A stretch of DNA of 64,000 nt, from the NCBI RefSeq assembly GCF_037975245.1, contig NC_092577.1, positions 7,159,001-7,223,000 on the forward strand, given 5' to 3'. Of the stretch, positions 1 through 12,944 are shown piece by piece. The translations under genes were made by a program, and so were the position numbers. Below the pieces are notes generated by a model. It did not search any database. It had not been told where the DNA came from and saw only the letters and a list, made by a program, of their open reading frames with translations. The stretch's first letter is position 1. The number at the start of each line of letters is the position of its first letter. This DNA comes from Apostichopus japonicus (lineage: Eukaryota; Echinodermata; Holothuroidea; Aspidochirotida; Stichopodidae).

Positions 1-109
1 GGATATCAGAAAGAAACATAAACAGTACGAAACATGCACTCTTGCACCTTCATCAGACGAATCAGGTGATTTGAAAACATCTTTGTTTACTATTATTCAT
101 CTATTCAAT

Positions 110-270
110 TTCAATTCAATTTCTTTATTCCAGTATAAATTATAAATTTTATAAATAGGACACATAAAAATGATACATAAAAGACGTAAACATGTACAAA
201 AATGAAAGCATGAACAAAAACAAGAAATATGATAGAGGATTAGAAGTTTAAAAGATTAAAAGTATTATAA
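110..270 (-). mobile_element. ~160-bp insertion private to duplicon A
   Basis: Absent from the equivalent place in B (about 16965). On the minus strand it ends in an ATTGAATTGAAATTGAAT-like tail, as in 3' tails of SINEs or short LINE copies. CAAT occurs at both edges as a possible short target duplication. The family is unknown. Confidence 0.45.
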
Positions 271-1429
271 CAATGACATATTCAGCACTTTACAGTCATG
301 TATAACTATGTCATGTATGTATAGGACATTTATTAGCTACAAAAATAATGATATGAATAGGAAATGAATATTGTTGACTGGAGTTAGAATCTTATTTTGC
401 AATCCAGTCACTTCAGGGATGTGCTCATCAAATTCCAGCTTTAGATTGGACTGAACAGACCACTTTAAATTAAAATAGGCTAAGACTCATTAGTTTTTAT
501 TGTAAAATACCTCAAACATCACGAGATAACTCATATATTACATGAACTCCTATAGCAGGGAATGGATGGGTGTGTTCCCAAGCAAAGTCTATGACTATAC
601 AACAATGTGAAGCAATGACGTAACAAGCATTTCCATTAATTATAGAAGGAGAGAGAAATGGAAGTGGTTTATGGTTAATTTGAAATAATTATTTTTTTCT
701 TAATTTACAAATTAGTTTTTTCATTATTAGTTGGCTCTCATCTTGTGTGTTGTTTCCTTGAAAATATGGCGTTACTCAGGAGTCTTAGGCTGTGTTCTTT
801 CAAAAAAAAGACGTGTTTCATAACAAAAATAGCATAACGTAAGATAAAGACAAAACAATTATACCGTAGTTGAATATCCGAGATAACAGAGGCGTTATAG
901 TTTGGTGGTCTTCATTGCCAAAAAATAAAATAACTCTTGAGATAAATTGTTTTTAGCAAGAAAATAGCATAACATAAAATGAATTACTAGAAGTATCTTG
1001 AAAATATGTATACGTCAAAAAGAATATATTGAAATACATGAAATCGACTAAGAGCGAAATAATTTGATTCATTCTCTGGTCGTAACTTATTATTGCCGTA
1101 AATATTATAAATTATCTCGTCCTACCCCTACAACTCCTTATTCCCAAATATACTTGTGTTCATTCAGACATATGAAATGAAAGGAGTGTTTGTATTAATA
1201 AATAACGACAGTACCACATTGTAAAATAAGGAAATACAACTTTTACTATTATCCAAACTTCATTTTATCAAATGGTCAAAGCCACTAATAGAAATGAATA
1301 TTTCTATACTGAGCATTTTGTAGCAATGCATTGAAATCTTTCTGACGTCGTCACATTGATTTAAATTTGACCGTATATAGGGTGACGAAATATCCTCAAA
1401 ATCTCAATACAGGAGTTACGTAGCTGATA

Positions 1430-1459
1430 TTAGACGTTCAAATCACGGAAGCTGGAAAC
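1430..1459 (-). CDS. NLR-A residual exon 7 (stop)
   Basis: 30 bp after TTTCTCTATTCCTAG. It encodes VSSFRDLNV then TAA. Confidence 0.7.
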   Translation of the reverse strand, partial: VSSFRDLNV

Positions 1460-1964
1460 CTAGGAATAGAGAAATAAAATAAATTATTGCAGGAGAGTAT
1501 AGTAGGAGAGTGTTTGCGTTTCAAGAAATTTGAACCAGAATGAGACACACTTCTTCCAAGCTTTAAACCAACTTTTCTTCTGCTATAAAGTCTGCAAGCG
1601 TAAGTAATTATGAAATCTACAGCGTGCAAGTATTACATAGACTTACATGCATAATAACTAACATGTGATCGTTGAATCAAATTCCAATATAAGGTGCCCT
1701 GGGTTCTAACCCCAGATACTTTTAGTTTACGTCAAATGGTCCATTCTGAGGCAAAGTTAGATTCTATATGAGGTCAGATAGTTAAGTCTAAACCGGTCAC
1801 TTATATGTCGGTTGAAAAGGGAAAGGGGAAGACGCCCTCTCTTGGGTCGGCACCTGATATCGGAGTCAATGATTTGAAGTTACAAATATTTGATAATATG
1901 ACCTCCAAGCGTTGACTAAGCACATCAATTACTGAACGTAAGACAGTAACGTTCATTTAGTAAA

Positions 1965-2165
1965 TGTGTAAGCAATGGGGTCAATAATTGAGTTAGTGGA
2001 TAGGTAAGTGATGGGGTCAGCTACAGGGTTACTGTGATGGGGTCAGTGACAGGGGAATATGTTAGTGAAGGGGTCAGGGTTAGTGAATATGTAAGTGATG
2101 GGGTCAGTGACATGGTTAGTGAATAGGTATGTGATGGGGTCAGTGACAGGGTTAGTGAATAGGTA
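1965..2165. repeat. 36-bp minisatellite, short allele (NLR-A intron 6)
   Basis: About six degenerate units of GTAAGTGATGGGGTCAGTGA followed by CAGGGTTAGTGAATAG. Same family as the long array in duplicon B. Confidence 0.85.
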
Positions 2166-2327
2166 ATGAAAATGATAAAGGAGATCTGACAAAGTATCGT
2201 ACTATTTTCTGGGTAACTAAAACCTACTCATCAATATTGATTATTACTATAAATTAATCGTAACATCAAATCAAAGCAAAGGCAAAGACACAAAACCATT
2301 AATCTTAGTCTTGTAAACTGAACATAC

Positions 2328-2375
2328 CACTCTATTGTAGTCTTCTTCAGTGAGATCAGTGTTGTCGATTTTGTG
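2328..2375 (-). CDS. NLR-A residual exon 6
   Basis: 48 bp, acceptor TTTTTTCCAG, donor GTG|GTATGT. It encodes HKIDNTDLTEEDYNRV. Confidence 0.75.
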
Positions 2376-2699
2376 CTGGAAAAAATAAAACAAATTCATC
2401 ACTCAGATCAGCGTGGCGTAAAGCTACTTCTATCTTCATGCGATTACATTTAAACACTCACTAATATTTTCATTAACATTGGTGCGTTGATGTCAACCTA
2501 AAGTTTTGCTTAAAATCTTGAAAAAAAATCAACGCAATATGATTCGGAAAGAAATCCACCAGGGAATTTCTGACAGAGAGAAATTTGACATAGTAGAAAT
2601 AATGATGTAATGTTCTTTTACAAAATTATGAAAAGAATTCATGAATCATAAAGTAAGTCACATTATTGATATTTTGTTATTATGTAAACTGATCCATAC

Positions 2700-2758
2700 C
2701 TGCCAAGTACCAGAGTTGAGATTCAAACGATACCAAACTTCTGATGGATACCATAAAA
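2700..2758 (-). CDS. NLR-A residual exon 5
   Basis: 59 bp between TATTTTTAG and GGCAG|GTATGG. It encodes LWYPSEVWYRLNLNSGTWQ, identical to NLR-B. Confidence 0.78.
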
Positions 2759-3182
2759 CTAAAAATAGATGGAAATGTCTTACATTTAGTAAAATAACTT
2801 ATTTTCTAAGGACCATCCTTTAGATCTTAAGCCCAAAACTTTAGTCGTACAATTACATGTGACGTCATACCAAGTATCTGACGTCATACAAAGCACAATG
2901 ACGTCACATATACCTGTCATAATTTCATCACTAGATACCACAACCATTGGTTTATATACACTGATCAATTGTTTTACGTATTTTATTCCGTATAGATTTC
3001 TTAAAGGGTGTTTAATAATTAGAAGGGATGCTAGTCATCGTTAAAGCAAAGAATACATTAAAAATGAAACAATACACGTGTGTTACCAGTGTATTTGTAA
3101 CAAGTATTTTAACACTAAGCCTGTTGTTATATAAAATGTATATTCAAGTAAAGCATTATTTTTCATTATTTTTTTCAATTAC

Positions 3183-3259
3183 CTTCAACATTATTTTCAT
3201 TTAGTGACGTCAATGTTACACGACTATGAAATTCGACGGGTAACAACGAATAGTTAAAT
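3183..3259 (-). CDS. NLR-A residual exon 4
   Basis: 77 bp between TCTCCACAG and GAAG|GTAATT, open in the same frame and phase as NLR-B exon 4. It has five amino-acid changes and three silently changed codons relative to B. Confidence 0.75.
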
Positions 3260-3660
3260 CTGTGGAGAAAAAAAAAACATCGAATATGGAACAATGATTT
3301 AACCTCGAATATCATGAGATTTAAATTTTTGTTTCTTAAGCTGTGGGATTACCAACAACTACTGCCATTGAATCCAGGGTCTTTGGCACAGGTTTGTACT
3401 AGGGCCTCGTATGTACGAACTTTTACAAGATAATACATCAGCCCAGTATAGTAGGTCCTGATCATGGGCGTAGGAACCCAATTTGAATGGGGGGGGGGGT
3501 GTAACGATTTAACTGAAAATGTTATCAATATGGTAGGGCGTACTGGTGAAGCTCCCCTCACCTTCGAACTTCAAATTCGTTAAAAGGAATGCCACTAGAA
3601 ACATTTTTCATGAAATCGTATTGGACTGAGAAGGAAAGCATGGAATGCGAACGGTGTCAA

Positions 3661-4848
3661 CCATATGGAAAAGTTTAGGCTATAAAAGAGCATTTGCTCT
3701 ACAAAGCCACACAGAGTAAAATCCGCCGATGTTATGAGTCACCGGTATGAATATGCATATTGACAGGCGGACTGTTCCATTACCGGCAAGGGGATTGTAT
3801 TTGTTTCTAAATGAATTGATGCTAAAATAATTATAGCAGTGAATGTAAACGAACACTGAGACATGACGTTGTGTTTATACATTTATTTGTCTGCACACCT
3901 TTTAATCGAACTTGAGAAAATAACATTTGTTACAAATCAATTGGTTGTAAAAGCAAAATAAAGAGTTACCCACTTACAGTGGTATCATCCAAACAAACAA
4001 CCAGTGATAGTCCTAGCGATAGCTTTAGCCTACGTACATACGAGTGTTAACCTAACTGTACGAAACCATATGCATTAATACATAAAGCACGGTAGGCCTG
4101 TACGTTCGCTACAAACGTTTACGTGGGCAATTTATATCACTATATTCATCCTATTTCAAAGGAAACTATGAAATAGGATTCTCAACTTGTTAATTTATGT
4201 TTATTGCAATGTCGTCATCTTATTTCATTGCATATTACTTAACAAATCTCGAAATTCACCTCAGAAATCACAATACGATTGTCGGACGAAGCATCAGTGA
4301 GAATGTTGTTGATGCACAAGCTGATTCGTGACGTAGCTCATGAATAAATAATGAGGCGTTATAATGAGGTTTTCGAAGAAAAATTTCTAACAGAAACTTT
4401 CATTCGATGGGGAAAAGACATACAGTGAACATTAACCAATCAGAAATAGGCTTATATAATATGAAAGAACAGAATTTGAAGTTAGTTGCGCAAGTTTAGC
4501 CATGCAGTTTGATCAAACGGTCTGAGAATTCGAGTAGTTTGAAGTTAGCGTCCTTGTAAAATAAACGAATATGCAAGCACATAAATCCGACTGGACTAAA
4601 AATTTAAACTTTTTTAATCGGAAAACGACATACAGTAAAGTTCAGATTAATGATGATTCGTTAAAAGATTATGAAAGAGAAATGTTTAAACTACTGTAAT
4701 TTGTTTTAGCCGATATCAGTAAATGATATCGGTACATTGATTTTTTTCAAAAGATCGCGATACGGTCGTTTTGGAAGGTATAAAACACACACTTAAGGCC
4801 CGAGGTCGACTATGCACGGATCAAATGATCACCACCTTTCCATATGAG
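3661..4848. mobile_element. ~1.19 kb insertion private to duplicon A
   Basis: B is continuous across this point (GTGTCAA to CTCCACAA, about 25885-25895). The insert starts CCATATGGAAAAG and ends CTTTCCATATGAG, which are inverted copies, so a non-autonomous DNA transposon is likely. It has no ORF of note but has internal palindromes (about 4149-4175 and 4711-4732). A clear target duplication could not be settled. Confidence 0.55.
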
Positions 4849-5529
4849 TCCACAAAATTAATATCAGGTGATAATCAGGCGAGCTTAGAACGTGAGTTTA
4901 ATTAAAAAAGGCTGAAGTTTGTACGGAACCAATGATTCTCATCAAAAATATTATTGCAGTTTAGTTTTGTTTGTTGGCAGTGCTTGAAACAATATCAGCA
5001 TATTGTCTGAATTTAAGTAAAATGTCTTCTCGTTTCTGTTTTTGTTTTTGGTGGGGAGGGGGTGGCCTACAGTCCCCTATCCCCGACACCTTCGCCTATG
5101 ATCCTGGCGGTAACTTACCTCTCAAATTGAGCATGATAATCTTTTAGAGGACTTGGGTAAAACCTACCGGAAATGATGTCATCACTACCACTAACGAGAG
5201 AAGAGCGCATATTGGGAAGTGGTAGCATTCGTATACTTTACAAATGCCCCGAAGTCAATAAGTATTGTAATCAGCAATTTTGACATAACTACGTCGGTGA
5301 ATCGCAATCTGGCATTGCACATTCTTTTAAAACCTTTTTTTTCACACCAACAGACAGGAGTCATACAGAATCATTCTTGAACAAAATGATTTTGCATACA
5401 AAGTTATCTATACTGGTAAACATGCCTGCGGTGTTGTCCTGTCGTTGCACTCTTACTACTCACTTCCACAGGTGCTTTTATTAATGATGAACTAAGAAAG
5501 CTTACTCGAAGAACCACTTGAAATTATAC

Positions 5530-7690
5530 TTATTTATTTACGGCATATCTTTACTCCTCCATGTTACACCGGTCTACATACATTTATCTACGTCATTTCT
5601 TTATCTACTACTCCATGTTACACCGGTCTACATACATTATCTACGTCATTTCTTTATCTACTACTCCATGTTACACCGGTCTAGATACATTTATCTACGT
5701 CATTTCTTTATCTACTACTCCATGTTACACCGGTCTACATACATTTATCTACGGCATTTCTTTATCCACTACTCCGTGTTACACCGGCCTACATACATTT
5801 ATATACTGCATTTTTTTATCTACTACTCCATGTTACACCGGTCTACATACATTTATCTGCGGCATTTCTTTATCTACTACTCCATGTTACACCGGCCTAC
5901 ATACATTTATCTACGGCATTTCTTTATCTACTACTGCATGTTACACCGGTCTACATACATTTATCTACGTCATTTCTTTATCTACTACTCCATGTTACAC
6001 CGGTCTACATACATTTATCTGCGGCATTTCTTTATCTACTACTCCATGTTACATCGGTCTACATACATTTATCTATACGGCATTTCTTTATCTACTACTC
6101 CATGTTACATCGGTCTACATACATTTATCTGCGGCATTTCTTTATCTACTACTCCATGTTACACCGGTCTACATACATTTATCTATACGTCATTTCTTTA
6201 TCTACTACTCCATGTTACACCGGTCTACATACATTTATCTACGGCATTTCTTTATCTACTACTCCATGTTACACCGGTCTACATACATTTATCTGCAGCA
6301 TTTCTTTATCTACTACTCCATGTTACACCAGTCTACATACTTGTATCTACGTCATTTCTTTATCTACTACTCCATGTTACACCAGTCTACATACATTTAT
6401 CTGCAGCATTTCTTTATCTACTACTCCATGTTACACCAGTCTACATACATTTATGTACGTCATTTCTTTATCTACTACTCCATGTTACACCGGTCTACAT
6501 ACATTTATCTACGTCATTTCTTTATCTACTACTCCATGTTACACCGGTCTACATACATTATCTACGTCATTTCTTTATCTACTACTCCATGTTACACCGG
6601 TCTACATACATTATCTACGTCATTTCTTTATCTACTACTCCATGTTACACCGGTCTAGATACATTTATCTACGTCATTTCTTTATCTACTACTCCATGTT
6701 ACACCGGTCTACATACATTTATCTACGGCATTTCTTTATCCACTACTCCGTGTTACACCGGCCTACATACATTTATATACTGCATTTTTTTATCTACTAC
6801 TCCATGTTACACCGGTCTACATACATTTATCTGCGGCATTTCTTTATCTACTACTCCATGTTACACCGGCCTACATACATTTATCTACGGCATTTCTTTA
6901 TCTACTACTGCATGTTACACCGGTCTACATACATTTATCTACGTCATTTCTTTATCTACTACTCCATGTTACACCGGTCTACATACATTTATCTGCGGCA
7001 TTTCTTTATCTACTACTCCATGTTACATCGGTCTACATACATTTATCTATACGGCATTTCTTTATCTACTACTCCATGTTACATCGGTCTACATACATTT
7101 ATCTGCGGCATTTCTTTATCTACTACTCCATGTTACACCGGTCTACATACATTTATCTATACGTCATTTCTTTATCTACTACTCCATGTTACACCGGTCT
7201 ACATACATTTATCTACGGCATTTCTTTATCTACTACTCCATGTTACACCGGTCTACATACATTTATCTGCAGCATTTCTTTATCTACTACTCCATGTTAC
7301 ACCAGTCTACATACTTGTATCTACGTCATTTCTTTATCTACTACTCCATGTTACACCAGTCTACATACATTTATCTGCAGCATTTCTTTATCTACTACTC
7401 CATGTTACACCAGTCTACATACATTTATGTACGTCATTTCTTTATCTACTACTCCATGTTACACCGGTCTACATACATTTATCTACGTCATTTCTTTATT
7501 TACTACTCCATGTTACACCGGTCTACATACATTTATCTACGTCATTTCTTTATCTACTACTCCATGTTACACCGGTCTACATACATTTATCTACGTCATT
7601 TCTTTATCTACTACTCCATGTTACACCGGTCTACATACATTTATCTACGTCATTTCTTTATTTACTACTCCATGTTACACTCGTCCACTC
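5530..7690. repeat. 54-bp minisatellite, about 40 units (NLR-A)
   Basis: Consensus TACATACATTTATCTACGTC, ATTTCTTTATCTACTACTCC, ATGTTACACCGGTC. Variants are 53 and 56 bp long. Because 54 is divisible by 3 and the unit lacks stops, several frames stay open for hundreds of codons, but none is a gene. The same unit survives in only a few copies in duplicon B (26575-26800, 27101-27150). Confidence 0.95.
5625..7515. repeat. 974-bp higher-order repeat inside the 54-bp array
   Basis: Diagnostic variant units recur at exactly 974 bp: CTAGATACATTT at 5681 and 6655, TTATGTACG at 6451 and 7425, and the TATACTGCATTTTTTTATC unit likewise. The block of about 18 units was duplicated as a whole and has hardly diverged. 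Confidence 0.88.
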
Positions 7691-8788
7691 AGTCTTTATT
7701 TAGCCTCAAGAGAAACACTCCAAGAGAGTTCCCTTCGACAGACTTAACGGGGCCTGGGTGATCTTACCTTATAAGTGTTTAGTTAGATAAGCCAGTGATA
7801 ATAAATAGGTTTACTTTATTATATGCTAGCAAATATTAAAGGTCAATTGTGATGAATTGGTAAGATAGAGAGTCACGATCGTGTCTTTCATTTTGGTTGT
7901 ATAACAGTGAAAGGAACAGAGGGCAGCACAGCTAAATAGCACGTCAAAATGTGACGTCATGTTAATCCATGATTCATGGCTAGGCAGTACGCTAACGATT
8001 CACACTAATACTTAAGAGTGTGGGTGACGAGGGCACAGCATGATATGTTGCTTAATAGACAGTTGTCGATGGCCTCTGACATGTAGAAAGATATGTACTC
8101 TTACAAACAACATGGTATGTTGCTTAATAGACTGTTGTCGATGGTCTCTGACATGTAGAAAGATATGTACTTTTACAAATAACTTTTGCGTGTCTTTCGT
8201 CTTCTTCTTTTTGGTGATGATTTGGTGTTTTTATTTTCTCTTTGGAAATCCGAAAAATTGCCATGTCTCGTACAAAACGTCCCAAACAAGGTCGGTGGTA
8301 TAATGTTTTTGCGAAACACATTATTCCTCTATAGTATTCGCTTAACTTGGTCAAGATGTAGAAAATAGTTACTTCGAAAATATAAACAAATGGCAATTTT
8401 TTTACACCAAACATACATACATGGATGAACTTACCAGTTTCTTATTTTTATTAGGCCTATGTCTTTTCAATAAATTTAAAATGTCTCCAAATTACCATTG
8501 ATCAGTGTTCATAATTTTAAAATCGTCGTTTTTGCATTGCTATAATATGAAATTGACTTTATACATTAGTACCAAGTCTGTTTCATTAGGCTCCATTGTA
8601 ATCCACAATAAACTTATTATCGGAGAGACCACGCTTATGTATTCATTGAAAGCTCTTTTTCGCGCTAAAGCAGTATACAATGACATATAATGGTGATTAC
8701 CATAAAAATAAATTATTTGGACATCAAAGAGAGTAATTCTTTATGTTCGTGCGTTGCCCCCCCCCCCGCCCCCACTAACCGCCGTCAT
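7691..8788. other. 5' flank of the duplicated NLR locus (copy A)
   Basis: Collinear with 34178-35131. Contains only short, non-conserved ORFs and a C-rich homopolymer (8757-8772). I see no gene here. It is the segment brought next to intron 3 by the deletion in NLR-A. Confidence 0.6.
8041..8185. repeat. ~75-bp tandem duplication in duplicon A
   Basis: TATGTTGCTTAATAGAC ... GACATGTAGAAAGATATGTAC occurs twice in a row here and only once in duplicon B (about 34472-34550). Confidence 0.8.
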
Positions 8789-11087
8789 CTTTGTCAGTAA
8801 TGAACTAAATCATTCTGATTCACTTCCTGAAATCTTGTTTATTTTGAGATTTTTAAAATCGTGTCATTCTGACTATTATGTAATACTTACACACTACGAA
8901 ACCTAATAATGGTTAAACTTACAACCAGTTGGTTGTTCCTAAATAGCAAGTACACAATAGTACGTATATAGGCAGATATATACGCAGGTATCGATATATC
9001 AGTGACTCAAATGAGGTGTTGTTTATATATTAGAGACGACAAGCCCGTACCACATGACGCAGGTAACTTTGTCTAGAAGTGTCAACTACTGAAGGAAATG
9101 TATCTTGTTCAGAGAAATCTCGATCTATGCATAGTGTGGCTAATGAGAGAAAACCTGATGAGAAGCAGACCACGCCATACTATCAACACATTCAGCCTAT
9201 CCAGTATCATATATGTTATGGCTACTTTTCGTTTGTCGATTTTGCTTTTTGCCAACCCCGGTTGCGTCCCCTTAAATGTTTGCGTGTCGGAGAGGGGGGC
9301 ATTTCCCTGTCCCTAGCCATTCTGGATACGTCGAAACTCGTATCGAGTTTTAAGCAAGACAACACATCCACAGAGAGGAATTAAATTTCACCCGAATGTA
9401 TTCTAAGCCATAGCGGGTCTCACTGGGACTTCAGCTGCACCAGTTTCACTGTTAGATATCTAATGTTCCCTGATAGTCATTTTATAGCAACAAAATAAAT
9501 ACATTTCAAAGAGGAATTCCGTTTTACTGAAATGTATTTGAAAGCCCCAGTAAGGTGCAGGGGACGAAGCCCCGGAAGCTGTAGCAATTTGAGATATTTC
9601 TATATTTCTTACTACTTTATTCCCCTCCCCCCTTTTTGCAAACGTCCAATATGCAAATAATTTATATGGTTTATGGAGTGACTGATAATTTGCTCAAGTA
9701 CACAATCACGGTATCCAGACGCTGATAATGGGCTCGAGTAGATAGGATGTGTCACAGAGGAGACATGTTTGAGGGAATTAGTTGAATCCAAGTGTAAAAG
9801 GCGTATATGGCTGACTATCAAATATACTTTTCTTGCTAATGGTGTCAAATTGTTATTATAATAACCGCCATAATTGAAATGTGTAAGGTAAAGCTGTGGA
9901 ATGTTCAGTCCTTTATATCTTGTTATGCACATCGATACACATACTATGTTATTATACATTTTCAGTGAATTGGATTATTGGTCTTAATTGTATGTTAATT
10001 TTTTAAGAGCCTCAACCTACCTGCTTGTCTGTGATTTGCTTATTTTCCCTGCAGTATTTACATTACTTAGCATATCTCTTTTACATATTGATCGTACTGA
10101 AGATTTTCTACATCACACAGTAACAGCAACCAGTATTGTGAATCTTGTTATGTCATGGACTTCGTCTGCTCATCGATGCAACCAGGGTAACGTTGAGATT
10201 GGTTCCTATTATAAGAAATTCCCTTTTTTTGTAATGAAAAGAACCCTTTAAATTGTTGTAATATTAAAGTGCCCTTGCAGTTAAAAACAAAAGAAAATGA
10301 TTGAAAAGAACTCTTTTGTTTTAAGACCGTTTTTACTGAAATTTGTGGTACGATATCCACAGAGATTATTTTCTCTACAAGATGTTGGCGCTGTTTCCCT
10401 TTAAATGAATGTCACATGTCCCACTGACCCAATGCCTCTCACCCTTTCCTTATTATTATCTTAGACATAATCTTAGCAATAAGTTGTTATATGTCCCACT
10501 GCTTTCAATATCTGTTGCTCCTCCCTTCTGAATTGAACCATCTTCGATGCCTATATAAGGAGACAATGCACAGGAATAGGTCACGTGGTGCCCTAATAAA
10601 CATTCCGAAATAGGCAGATTATGAGTTCGTTCGTTTTTATTAGAAAAGATGAAAACAGAAGTAATTCCCGTTATCATGTAATTTATCCACGTGTTCTCAT
10701 TGGCTGGTTCATATTCTCTTAGAGTTATTGATTCTTTATGATATTCATTTCTCATAAACATATAGTTTATTAGTTAGTGTCTTAGGACGCGCGGAACGCT
10801 TACCAAGAGTGTTAATTACTGAATCAAAGTTAACTTATTCGGATAACTTGATTAGGGGCAGATTACGCCGTATTGTAAACACAATTATTCTATCCAGTAA
10901 TGTATATATCATGGCTATTTACTTTCGTTTGCCACTTTTTTTTTTCAATGGGCCTCTCCAGCGTCCTATCCAAGGGTGCTATCATATAGGTCCTAATAGA
11001 GTTCAAACTGTTGGTCATAACGTGCGTTATCTGTACAGCTTACAAGACTATACTTAAAAATAACACGATATCATACACTGAAAAAAT
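8789..11087. other. Gene-free spacer with degraded repeats
   Basis: Short ORFs at 9079-9384, 9612-9959 and 10456-10761 look like chance: no family is recognisable. Two diverged copies of one repeat (about 9170-9260 and 10855-10940, both with ATATATCATGGCTA-like cores) occur. GACGAAGCCCCGGAAGCT (about 9563-9580) has the look of a dispersed repeat. Confidence 0.5.
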
Positions 11088-11345
11088 AAACTAGTCAATA
11101 TTGCCACGGACTAACGTTAAATTAGTCTGTAACGTTAGTCAATGCACACGAACTAGCAAAAATCTTCGTTTCATCGCTGCTTCTTAGTCAGTTTACACTG
11201 ACTAAGGAAAATATAATCACAGCTTAGTCGGTGGCGACGGACTAAGGTATTTTAACCCATGGACTAAGAACGATACGGACACCCGATTTACGCCATAATC
11301 GTAGCTTAGTCGGTGTCGACGGACTAATGTATTTTAACCCAATTC
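11088..11345. repeat. TTAGTC/GACTAA dyad-rich repeat
   Basis: Multiple inverted TTAGTC...GACTAA pairs. The segment AGCTTAGTCGGTG with CGACGGACTAA and TATTTTAACCCA occurs twice, about 100 bp apart. Resembles a foldback or miniature element. No ORF. Confidence 0.6.
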
Positions 11346-12944
11346 GATTCACTTCAATTTAGAAACCGAGAGGCAACGGCAGCTTGCTGGACTTGGCATA
11401 GTTTCATACGATCACTCTAAGCAACTTTCAACCGTAAATCACCCAAGAAGGTCTTTAGAAGAATGGAGGTATTAACTGCCATCATCGGCCTACCTGTTAT
11501 TCCTTTAACTTGAAGGTAAAATTAAAGTTAATTGTTAGGCCACTGGCACTAGTACTGTATTATGGTTAGTGTAACGCTACCGTTGTCACGCTGGCGTTTC
11601 GCAATTCTCAAGTGCAATGACAGTGAGTAGCCTATAGGCTTCTACTGGGTACTGCAGTGCATTCTCAACACTAAAGTGTGCATTCTAAACACCAATTAAA
11701 AATGTGTTATGTGTGTATTGGGCTAGATTGAACAGTGGCACATAATCTTCTAATTTATTCCCAAACAAATGCTGGAACTATAAGTCTCAATAGTTTATTT
11801 GAAGTCTACACTCATTTGGTAAAGATTTCCTGTAATTTCCCATGTGAATCTAAATGGGTAGGCTTTGTGATATTGAATAAGCAAGGCTAGACCTTCAAAC
11901 GTACAGTCACAGTAGGCTGAACAAATTATGTTGGCTAGTCAACGGTATTATATGTTGCGAGCAGTCAGGATGCACGCTTCAGTTCTATTTAACCTTTTCA
12001 TTTATCATTTTTTAGTATTTAATTTCCGGTCACGCCCATGAAAAAATTGCGACATTCCTTCACGGTCGACTTGTTTACTGTAAGAAGTATTAACCGTTTT
12101 TTCTCAGGAAAGCTTGATAGTCTGAAGTTATTATAACATGTGCTTTTAGTATACTGCCAAAAGAGTAAGTTGTTGTATTTGTATTGATATTTTATGTAGA
12201 AGTAACGGAAAATTTAGTATGTATAGTTTGGTCTAATTGCACGTTTTTTTTCTGTCCAATGTAGTGCAGGGTTCACTTGCGCGAATTCAAATTTTTCTGT
12301 TTATGTATATGTATATGCATCGATTCGTAGATTATGATGTTTTTTTTGACATTTATTTGTAATTCAAGCATATCTGTTTAGTAGCAAAGTTTAAAGGTTA
12401 AGATTAATTAGTTTTCTCTTTTTGATCCTAGATTGAATGAAACTCATTGACGTAAATAATAGATCAGATCATACAGTTTAACGCAGTTCCTAAAACTCTG
12501 GGTATTCTCTAGTCTTCGCCGGTCCATTATATACTTTAGTACTACTAGCAAGACTAAATCAAAACAACCGAAAGACAAACTTAGTGTAACAAAGTACTGA
12601 TTCTCCTCTAGCCTAGGTCTAAACAGGCTTGTTATGTGAGCAAGCAAAATAACAACTAAAAACGATCATGCCTATAAATAAGTTGGCTCAATTTTATATT
12701 TTTAAAGATCATAAAAACAAACAAAGATTTAGCCCATGTTTTATTATCTCTGTATTCTGGGCATTTGATTCTGGTTGCAATGGTGATGACACTCTCGTTC
12801 AAATTTTCAGCTTTATACAGTCTGCTTCAAACTTTGGGATTGTTTTTTGAGACTATAGTGGAAGCAAATCTCACATAACTTTGTGGTGACAACTTTTTTT
12901 TTTCTTTTTCAAATGATGAATACTTTGCTGTTTCTTTTTTCCAG

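Larger units (their letters stand above)
1430..3259 (-). pseudogene. NLR-A: orphan 3' half of an NLR gene (exons 4-7 only)
   Basis: Four exons are homologous to NLR-B exons 4-7: 3259-3183 (77 bp), 2758-2700 (59 bp), 2375-2328 (48 bp) and 1459-1430 (30 bp, stop TAA). All splice sites are intact. The spliced tail reads FNYSLLPVEFHSRV... LWYPSEVWYRLNLNSGTWQ, HKIDNTDLTEEDYNRV, VSSFRDLNV. Exons 1-3, including NACHT, are missing: the sequence jumps from intron-3 material (about 7.74 kb) to the 5' flank of the duplicon. It is therefore a gene fragment. It cannot make an NLR, although its exons are not visibly damaged, pointing to a recent deletion. It could still be spliced onto another upstream exon. 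Confidence 0.8.
1..8788. repeat. Duplicon A
   Basis: Long, collinear homology to duplicon B: 1-490 matches 16859-17187, 490-3650 matches 21372-25890, 4860-5520 matches 25910-26560, and 7746-8788 matches 34178-35131. Differences are indels. A lacks the 4.18 kb transposon and the NACHT half of the gene. It has extra insertions (about 110-270, 3661-4848) and a 2.1 kb minisatellite. The left limit may lie outside the window. Confidence 0.88.

Noticed and set aside
1690-1720. GGGTTCTAACCCCAGATAC, resembling a tRNA B box
   Set aside because: No A box, acceptor stem or cloverleaf around it; also diverged in duplicon B.
2786-2968. Possible minus-strand exon ending MVVVSSDEIMTG at a GTATAT donor
   Set aside because: The equivalent sequence in duplicon B has an in-frame stop, and it sits in an intron between exons 4 and 5, which already join in phase.
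5518-7761. 747-codon plus-strand ORF and overlapping 533-, 365- and 223-codon ORFs
   Set aside because: All are translations of a 54-bp tandem repeat in different frames. The period is divisible by three and the unit lacks stops. The same DNA is a few non-coding units in duplicon B.
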